Part shown: in pieces, positions 56,098 through 64,000 of the stretch
Layout: each line of letters begins with the position of its first letter
How positions within the stretch are numbered: position 1 is the first letter of the stretch
From: Oasisia sp. SBJ-2009
Taxonomy: Eukaryota > Annelida > Polychaeta > Sabellida > Siboglinidae
Reading direction: 5' to 3'
Assembly (NCBI GenBank): GCA_964017155.1
Contig: OZ024854.1
Location: forward strand, 54,988,941-55,052,940
Length of the DNA: 64,000 nt
The notes under the pieces: generated by a model
Databases searched by the model: none
What the model was told of the DNA's origin: nothing
Seen by the model: only the letters and a program-made list of their open reading frames with translations
Translations under genes and position numbers: made by a program

Positions 56098-56715
56098 AAT
56101 AATTATGTTTTTTCACTTATGTTAACCCAAAACAACTGAAAAAAACTGTTTCCATTTTTCCGTCCACTTTTTCTTGGGAAAATTCAAGATGGCCGCCCCC
56201 GGTCACCAAAAGTCTTATAATCGCTATACCTTTGGCATTAAACGGTATTAGTCGGGGCGCACGGTGGTCGAAGTGGATACCTCGTGCTATTTTTGGTTTC
56301 CCTGTTGTTTTCTAAACTGCAAACCTTCCTTAGCAATAATCCAGAGGGCAACCCTCTGAAATCAGTGTACCTCACTTCGAAAATCGCACTTAAATTCAGG
56401 CGTATAGGGTGCCGGAATGGCCGTTTAGTCACAATTGCAATTTGTTTTTCTCATAGTTTGTTTAGGGCTACAAAGCTAGTTTTTATGGCAAACTATTCGT
56501 ATTGCAGAGGAGCATAAACACAACAAGTATCTTATTGAAATGTACATTTTAAGGCAACAGATTCAGCAATATGTTAAAATAAACACTTCCGTTTTGTCAT
56601 CGACATCATGTAACGTTTACCGTAGTTCTCTTAATATATATTCCAAATATATGGTTAACATATCAAAATGATCCCCATTCATTTCTCTGTTGTCATATAC
56701 CACGACATTGTGAAA
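56098..56715 (+). repeat. Repeat blocks shared with 58.1, 59.0 and 62.4 kb
   Basis: Block 56098-56235 recurs at 62420-62575 (AAAATTCAAGATGGCCGCC, CACCAAAAGTCTTATAATCG). Block 56253-56440 recurs at 58122-58300 and inverted at 62060-62215 (TAGTCGGGGCGCACG, CCTCGTGCTATTTTTGGTT, GAAATCAGTGTACCTCACT). Block 56440-56715 recurs at about 59040-59355 (ATCCCCATTCATTTCTC, TTTTAAGGCAAC). Confidence 0.75.
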
Positions 56716-56722
56716 TGTGCCT

Positions 56723-56738
56723 GGGGGGGGGGGGGGGG
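56723..56738. repeat. Run of 16 G
   Basis: A homopolymer of 16 G on the plus strand. Assembly or sequencing length errors are possible here. Confidence 0.9.
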
Positions 56739-57140
56739 TAGGCTCCACTGTTTTAGTGGAGGGTGGGGTTGTTTCCCCCCTTTACGGTTTCTGTCAATGT
56801 ATACTTTCGCTTAACGCATGTGTTTTCTGTCGATACACTATTATGCATTACATTGTATCAGTATACATTCAAGTAGCTGATTATACGATAGGCTTTTTGT
56901 TGTACTTGGATGCTTATCATTTACCATAATACTGTATGTCTTTCAAGGTACAATCAGCCGAGCGCACACTTCAAGTGAGCGCCAGGCAATCCAGTTGTAA
57001 ATAAAATATCTAGATTGCCATATTACCATTATAAGGTATTTTGTGTCTTATTCATCTACCGTAAACAGAGCCAGGCCCAGCTGTAGTTTATTAGGGAGTA
57101 TTAAGGGCACACTTACCAGTGGGAAGGGCGCAGGCACTCA

Positions 57141-57907
57141 AAAACTGTATTGTGTCCAGGGGGATGCAATATAATTTTGAGGCCAGCCCTGAATGAAGCT
57201 AGGCACACGAAACGAATGGAGGCCACCTAAGGTCAACGTTTGCCGTCGTCCAGCCCCGGGCAGGAGAGGGCACTGTGACAGCCACCTGGCCGGTGACCTC
57301 GAACCGGCGGTTCCGCTGTATTCGTTGACTTGGCAACAGGGTTTGTCGGTACCTCTGTTGGTTTTAACGAAATTTCCCGCCCGCCCTCCCTGTTTCTCGA
57401 CTGGTGTGTCCCCTTTACAGGTTTGGTACTACATTGTGTGTTCATGTCTTACGTGTGCACTTGTAAACTACAACAATTTCTATATGTCTGCACATTATGC
57501 GGTCTGCCTTAAGTTGTGGCTTAATTGGTTGTGTGTATATCCCTTACTGTTGTTCTTTGTGTACGCTTGTGCACCATCACTCACGAATGTGAACTGTTGT
57601 TCTTTGTGTACGCTTGTGCACCATCACTCACGAATATGACGTACACAGTTTTTAATTATTTGTCGCTTTTCCCTGCATTAGTTCAGTACATCAGGTTTGG
57701 CATTTTGCCTTTCATCCGCTGGTTGTTCAGCGATGAATGCAGGGTTTTTAGTGCGGGTACTCGTAAGAGTACGTTTGTTGAGCGGGGTTGTTTTGGGCGA
57801 CGGCAAACGTTGACCTTAGGTGGCCTCCATTCGTTTCGTGTGCCTAGCTTCATTCAGGGCTGGCCTCAACATTATGTTGCATCCCCCTGGACATAGTACA
57901 GGTTTTT
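57141..57907. mobile_element. 767 bp MITE with 109-base inverted ends
   Basis: The ends 57141-57249 and 57799-57907 are nearly identical inverted copies (for example CAGCCCTGAATGAAGCTAGG and its complement). Only the outermost 30 bases differ slightly. The interior contains a 47-base direct duplication (57546-57637; TTGTTCTTTGTGTACGCTTG). Its frames have no transposase signature. Confidence 0.85.
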
Positions 57908-58138
57908 TGAACTAACATATACGTCACCCCTCATTTTGGATTGACGTAATGTTTTGACATAAAATGGGAATAACTAGTAAAATGGGGAGCCTACAGGATC
58001 GATAGGGGGCGGTGATGTGCAACTCAGGCATGTGATGTAATCGGGCTAATTACGTGCATGCGCTCTTTGTTTACTTTTCAGTTTATCTTTGAATTCTTTA
58101 GGCTTCAACTGTTATTCGTGCATAGTCGGGGCGCACGG

Positions 58139-61100
58139 GGGTCGAAGTGGACACCTCGTGCTATTTTTGGTTGCCCTGTCGTTTTCTAAATTTCAAACAT
58201 CCCTTAATAATATTCCGCAAGGCAACCCTCTGAAATCAGTGTACCTCACTCCGAAAATTGCATTTACATTCAGGCTTAGGTGGTCTCTTAATGGCCGCGC
58301 TGCATATATTTCTCTTTCCACATTTTCACAGTAAATGTGTGACAACAAACTTAAGTGTAGTATCAAATAATCAGGAATGACGAGAACTAATACGTATGGC
58401 AATATCGTATTGATATGTTTATTTATTAGGAAGCCAGGTACAAAACATTGGACAATATATAAAAAATCTGTTCGATTTCGCAGTTGACATCACACAACAG
58501 GAGTTATAATTACCTTAATATGTAATCAAGATAGTTATGTAATATATCACGATGATGTACATTCATTTACCTACTGGATCATGCAAAGGAGTGGTAAAAT
58601 AGTGCTATATTATACGCAATCACGAGCCGAACATGTACCCCACCCCCTAAGTGTTGCGCAATCGTGACGTGACGCAAATCGGAGTGGATTTCATTGATTG
58701 TATCAATTTCGCGTTTCGTAGTGTAATAATACACTAGTAAAGACAGTCCTGATGCATACCCTACTGCTGGTTATTAATGCAATGTTTGTTAAGGCAAAAT
58801 AAAATTATGATAACACGCATTATTCGAAATAAAAAACACATCAAGGTGTTACTCAATCACAGCTTATACATTGTTCTGAGTAATCTGTGTCACTCTTGTC
58901 ATAGCCATTTTGTTCCAACAAAAATTCAAACAGGTATTACTCGCCCATGTTTGATATATTTCGCATCGTATGGCCAAGTAACACACACAACACGGCACTT
59001 GAAAATTAAACTTCAATTCAGGCCTGAAGGTGTCTGAATGACTGTTAAGTCACAATGGCTAATTATGAAATAGTCACGGTTTATTTAATGAAATTAGCTA
59101 GTCTCTGTACCAAAATATATCCGGAATGGTGAGAGGAATACAGACCACAAATATATTATAAAAATGTATATATTTTAAGGCAACGTGAAACAAACAATTG
59201 AAGAATAAGTAGAAAAACATTTCTGTTTTGTCGTCGATTTCATATAAATGTACCGTAGTCACCTTACTACATATTCAAGCTATATAATGAGTGAACATAT
59301 CAAAGATATCCCCATTCATTTCTCGGTTGATGTATACAATACAATTGTAAAATATATTTGAACATCACTTGTTCTAGAATCAACATACAGTGTATACTTG
59401 TCCACCTCATTACTCTCTGGAATAACTTGAATATATAAATACGTTGCGTCTAATAAGTAAATATAAATCTAAGGTATTCTTGTTTTCAAATACATGAGGT
59501 ATGTTATCATGCTTGAATGACATGTTTTGCAGCGTATCAGTCATTTTAACTTAGTTTGGTGTCTACGGTGTTTTACCGACAACAAATACGAAACTAACAA
59601 AACAAACACAACGAACACTTATGATTACCAATTATATGGTATGTGACATCACTATATTTGACAATATCTAAAAAACGGTAACTTCTCGTCTGCATAAGCT
59701 ATTTTGATTGTTGAAGATAACAATTTGGTGACGGCAAGGACGAAGAATTTCGCACTGTTATCATCATAACGTATTGAATCTTTTTGTTGTCGAGCGCCAT
59801 ACCTTCTCAAATTGAACGACACTACATTTCTTTGTGCGAAAAGCTTAAAGCCAGATTACTTGTAAAGATGAGGACTATATATTTGCAACCTATATGTGAT
59901 CAATAGTTTCAGTTGATGATTGTGGCATGGCAATTTTGCCGTTCGTCATCCATAAAGAAAGTAGAGCTCGGAAGCAACCACTATCAATGTTGGAATGCTT
60001 TCTACACAACACTGGCTTCAACAGTGCCATCCACATGCTTTATATATGGTTTAATGATACATTCTGTTCAAATAGATCCGCTAAGAATATGCAGCAAAGC
60101 TGGGTAATAAGTTTGGGGTGTAACACACAGTAGTTATGGCCTATCAGGCTTTGCACGATATTTCATATGGGCTACGGGAGCAAGCTTCCCCTGATGATGA
60201 CATTGGCATCTTATTGTCATGTGTGTAGTTTCATCTCACTGTAAACGCTACGGGCGTAGTTGGACAAATTATGTGGAGTCTTATCCTTATCCTGGTTTGT
60301 GTAAGCAAGGAACGGCTAACAAAGGTTTTGAACACAAATGACTACGGGAGGCACGGGTGCATTTCAACAATGGGAAAACGGACAATTGGGAATATTTGGT
60401 TTAGTATTATAATATGCTCCCATTTGTTGTTGCTGCTGGTCACCACAACTACATTTATTCGCTGCCAATGTGCCTAAAGGAAATGAACAACCTGAAGAAC
60501 CCAGCACCATATGTATATCAGTACTTCACGAAAGTTCAATATGGTGTGCGAAAAAAGCTGAGTCATTCAAATGTATCACTTCTGAAATAACTCATGGGCA
60601 GACATAAAGCATAGATGTGAAGGAAAGTGCGAGTGGGCTTACATAAATACCCCTGGATGCTAAAGTACGAACCAAGTAGCATTACACAAAGCCTGTGTAT
60701 CTGAGGTATCATTCCATTTCAAAGAAGTGATGAACCATCTGCAGTCTAACAATCCCACGAAGATGGAAACCAGCAAATGATCAATCAAGCATGCATAAAA
60801 ACAGCACATGATCAATCCCGTCACGGTAGACTCCAGCAACATACTAAATATTGCCACGAAACAGTGAGCCACTGTAACTATCATGAAAACTCTGGAAACT
60901 GTGAAAAATATTTGCAGAACTGAGCTCAAGGAATATTTGAATGACAACGCAAAGTTCAAAAGGTACGTGACAGCATATTTGAAGAATTGCATCTCAATAA
61001 CAGCTTACTGTCCTGCAAAAGCAGACGTAGCAGCTGATCAATGAAGTTGTCATGCTGATACGCCTTCTTCATCAGAAAGGTATTGGGGAAAATGTCAATC

Positions 61101-62212
61101 TTGAGGAAACCATCGGAGAATATGAATGTTCTAAGGTACCGCAAGCTTTGTTTGAGTCAAATGTATCGATGCGTCGAGGCTGTTAGGCTTGAGGTTGACA
61201 GCTGTGCTGAAAGAGACTCACTTGAAAATGGATGAGAAATTATTAGATATCGGTTGGAAGACGGGTTCCACACATTTAGAACCAGACGGTGCCGCCTTTA
61301 TCAGAACTTTCACAATGGTATACAAGTTACGTGTCGCCAGCAGATGCCCTTGTAATTGTTCTTGCGCTAAATGCCAAGTGCCGCGTTGTGCTGCTTGCAA
61401 GTGCAAACGGAACGATACCATATGTAGGCGAGTAATACCTGTTCGGACTCTTGTTGAAAACAATGGCTGTGACAAGAGTGACACAGTTGACTCAGAACAA
61501 TCTTTAAGATGTGATTGAATACCTTGGTATGTTTTTATTTTCGAATAATGTTATCATAATTTGATGTTGTCTTAACAAACATCGCATTAATAATCAGCAG
61601 TAGATTATGCATCAGTACTCTGTCTTTAATAGTGTATATTACCCGAAGGAACACGAAAATTATACAATCAATGAAATCTACTCCGATTTGCGTCACGTCA
61701 CGATTGCGCAACACTTAGGGGGTTGGGTAGATGTTTGGTTCGTGATTACGTATAACGTAGCACTATTTTATTATTACTTTGCAGTATTCAGTAGGTAATT
61801 GAATGCACATCATTTTGATATATTACATAAGTATATTGGTTACTTATTAAGGTAACTATAACTACTTTTGTGTGATGTCAACTGGGAAACCGAACTGATT
61901 AATCGTTATTTTGTCCAATGTTTTGTATCTGGCATCTTGAAAAATAAACGTATCAAAAAGCTATTGCCATAAATAATACTTCTCGTCATTCCTGATTATT
62001 TGATACTACACTTAAATTTGTTGTTATAGTTACTGTGAAAATGGGGAAAGAGAAATGTATACAACTGGGCCATTAAGGGCTTGGATGTAGACGCAATTTT
62101 CGGAGTGAGGTACACTGATTTCAGAAGGTTGCCCTCTGGAATATTGTTCGGGAGGGTTTGACGTTTAATAAAATACACGATAACCAAAAATAGCAAGAGG
62201 TGTCCACTCCCT
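58139..62212. mobile_element. 4.1 kb element with roughly 590-base inverted ends
   Basis: Left arm 58139-58735 and right arm 61631-62212 are diverged inverted copies sharing CCTC(G/T)TGCTATTTTTGGTT, AATCAGGAATGACGAGAA and GTGACGTGACGCAAATCGGA. The 2.9 kb interior holds a repeat block shared with 56.4-56.7 kb and a decayed cysteine-rich gene. Long inverted ends and a central gene suggest a DNA transposon, family not identified. Confidence 0.65.
59900..61518 (+). pseudogene. Decayed cysteine-rich gene inside the 4.1 kb element
   Basis: Plus-strand frames, broken by many stops, contain in order LPFVIHKESRARKQPLSML and NDTFCSNRSAKNMQQSWVIS, ALHDISYGLREQA, HRCEGKCEWAYINTPGC, EYLNDNAKFKRYVTAYLKN, NVNLEETIGEYECSKVPQAL, and finally an open end (61189-61518) with CPCNCSCAKCQVPRCAACKC. 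The cysteine-rich C-terminus resembles a CXC-type DNA-binding segment. The layout recalls the family at 51589-52560, but direct similarity is not evident. It may be the element's former transposase or a captured gene. It is not functional. Confidence 0.4.
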
Positions 62213-62225
62213 CCAACATTTGAAC

Positions 62226-62700
62226 TATATAGAAACTTGAACTCAGAGTCGTTTTATAGGTTTTGAAGTATGAGGAATCCAATGCAACTATTATTTTAAT
62301 GAAAATAAAATAAAAATTAGCTATGCCAGCCAAAAATGCGTTAAAATGACCGTAATATACATATATATTAAACGCAGTTATGTAGCAAATATATGTCCAG
62401 TAACTTTACATATAGATTTTAAATGATTGTGTTTTTTCACTTATATTGACCCAAAAGGACTGAAAAAAAATGTTTCCATTTTTTCCGTCCACTTTTTCGT
62501 GGGAAAATTCAAGATGGCCGCCACCGGTCACCAAAAGTCTTATAATCGCTATATCTTTGGCATTAAACGGCATAGAAACTTCAACTCGGAATCGTTTTAC
62601 ATTTTTTGAAGTATGATGAATCCAATACAACCATTATTTTGATGAAAATAAAATGAAGTTATACCAGCAATATAGGTGTTAAAATAGCCATTAAACGTTA
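62226..62700 (+). repeat. Direct repeat pair of about 120 bases
   Basis: 62226-62345 and 62573-62700 share AGAAACTT(G/C)AACTC, TTTTGAAGTATGA(G/T)GAATCCAAT and GATGAAAATAAAAT-like sequence. Between them lies the block shared with 56098-56235. Confidence 0.8.
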
Positions 62701-63039
62701 GATTCAAAATTCGTCTGCAAGATGACTCTCCTCTTCACTCTGGCCCTCTTTGTCCAAAATGTTGGTGCATGTCTATTCAGCTGCATCACATTTGTACAGT
62801 TGTTTGAACATGTGCCATCTTACCTGCATCATATAGGAAGTAGGGTAGGAAACAGGACCTGTTCATAGCTACATAGCACCAGATCTGACGATTACATTCC
62901 AACCCCAAAGCCACCAAGGGCGCTCGGAATCGTCGGAAACTTTCAGGAACATCTTGAAGTATGTCGGTTTTCGCTTTCCCTGTGTTCTGTGTCCATTGAT
63001 GTCTGCTCCAATAAGTGTATGAAACCCTGGTAGATCTGC

Positions 63040-64000
63040 TTGTCTTGTTAGGACCCAAGGTCGTGTACGACATGTCGTCAGTGATGAAACCGATGACTGA
63101 TCTACTCAACTCTGGTCGTGGAACAAGGCACAACAAGCTTCATTTGATCAGACGAAAGAACTCTTGATGACTACATCGATGTTGTCATACTACGACTCAA
63201 TGAAACCGACGGTAGTGAGTCCCAAGCAAGCAGTTACGGAATCGCTGCTGTGCTGTACTGATGCAATCTACCGATGGAGTCCTCAAGCCAAACGCCTTCA
63301 CGTCGAGGACACTGACGACCGCGGAACAACGGTACACCCAAATCGAAAAGGAGATGCTTGCAAATGTTTGAGCTTGTGAGAAATTCCGATGATATCTCGT
63401 TGGACTGAAGGTATTCAAACTACTTACCGACCATCGACCGTTGGTACCGCTTATGAACATGAAACGTATAGATGACGCACTGCTGCGTTGCCAGCGATTG
63501 TTGATGAGAGCCATGCGATTTAATCCGATTGTTGAATACGTTCCCGGAAAGCAACTCGTGATCGCAGATGGTCTACCGAGAAAACCGCTGGTTAGACGCG
63601 AATCTCGAATCGATGACATCAAGCTGTCAGAATTCACGAATCGCACCAAAGCATCTCGAAATGTCGCGAACTAGCAGCCAGTGCCGTCTGGTGGCCCGGT
63701 ATCAGTCGAGAATAAAGAGGTTTTTATCGATCGCTGTGTGCTAATTGCCGATGCAATTGACCGACACAGAGAGAAGACCTTCTTCGCCCGGTTGTATTAT
63801 CCGGAAGACCATGACAGAAAGTCGCCGTGGATATCTTCCACTACAAGCGAAATGACTATCCTGTGATCATCGACTACTATTCGCGCTGGGTGTAAATCAA
63901 ACAGTTGACCAGTCTAACGTCTGACTGCGTGATTAGCCGCGTCAAGACTGTATTTACCAAGCAAGCTATTCCGAATGTGGTGGTATCAGACAACGGAAGA
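63040..64000 (+). pseudogene. Gypsy-type pol: RT end, RNase H and integrase, runs off the window
   Basis: Broken frames follow Gypsy pol order: MSSVMKPMTDLLNS (connection, near 63075), QASFDQTKELLMTT, then TAEQRYTQIEKEMLA, LLTDHRPLVPLMN and VEYVPGKQLVIADGLPRKPL of RNase H and tether. After a stop near 63672, integrase pieces ([25 protein letters not shown] with its catalytic Asp) reach the window edge. Together they copy and insert a retrotransposon. Stops and frameshifts show that it is inactive. It may belong to the same family as the gag/protease fragments at 53586-54376, but 8.7 kb of other sequence and the missing RT core separate them. Confidence 0.8.

Noticed and set aside
60660..60992. 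110-residue hydrophobic minus-strand frame
   Set aside because: Shadow opposite the decayed cysteine-rich gene. The hydrophobicity reflects the complementary codons.

Overview
The window is animal nuclear DNA. It is AT-rich, has GT-AG introns, many non-LTR retrotransposons and cut-and-paste transposons, long TA microsatellites, and no bacterial-type gene packing. THAP/P-like, PIF/Harbinger, jockey/CR1/L2-like, RTE-like and Gypsy elements occur together with foldback repeats and AGGTCA-type repeats. This mixture suggests an invertebrate, probably marine; the species cannot be fixed from the sequence alone.

Host coding sequence is scarce and lies on the minus strand. A 149-base first exon of a single-pass membrane protein is at 2637-2785, with a CCAAT-bearing upstream region. 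Two exons of an ABCA-type ABC transporter are at 27313-27667 (start codon and first membrane segment) and 12702-12878 (ectodomain). Their splice phases match, which implies a first intron of about 14.4 kb. Most of the middle of the window lies inside that intron: an RTE-like endonuclease remnant, a decayed THAP/P-element-like transposase bracketed by about 80-90 base inverted repeats, an L2-like insertion inside that, a nearly intact four-exon Harbinger transposase, and a GC-richer island of small unrecognised reading frames (25.4-26.85 kb).

Layout. 0-7.2 kb: foldback elements and nested inverted repeats. 7.2-10.6 kb: a pyrimidine-rich tract, a 1.4 kb palindrome with a captured gene fragment, and an 830 bp TA-flanked MITE. 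10.6-12.5 kb: a CR1-like LINE remnant. 12.7-27.7 kb: the ABCA intron and its passengers. 27.7-32.5 kb: microsatellites, two copies of an acidic-protein 5' region, and a LINE 3' fragment. 32.7-36.2 kb: an open CR1-like reverse transcriptase and an L2-like 3' end. 36.2-40.6 kb: an element whose ends are arrays of about 200 bp repeats in opposite orientation. 42.1-42.7 kb: an L1-like ORF1 remnant. 43.5-46.8 kb: a region with ten copies of a 16-mer related to GTATTCTACGTTATCC and a 263 bp near-perfect palindrome. 47.2-50.7 kb: a nearly complete non-LTR retrotransposon. 50.8-53.0 kb: rearranged fragments of a gene with a cysteine-rich CXC end. 53.6-54.4 and 63.0-64.0 kb: Gypsy-type gag/protease and pol fragments. 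56.1-62.7 kb: interlocking repeats, a MITE, and a 4.1 kb element with roughly 590-base terminal inverted repeats around a decayed cysteine-rich gene.

The genes do not form a pathway. The window is best read as a gene-poor interval dominated by transposable elements, with one large host intron acting as their landing site. All homology calls are by eye.
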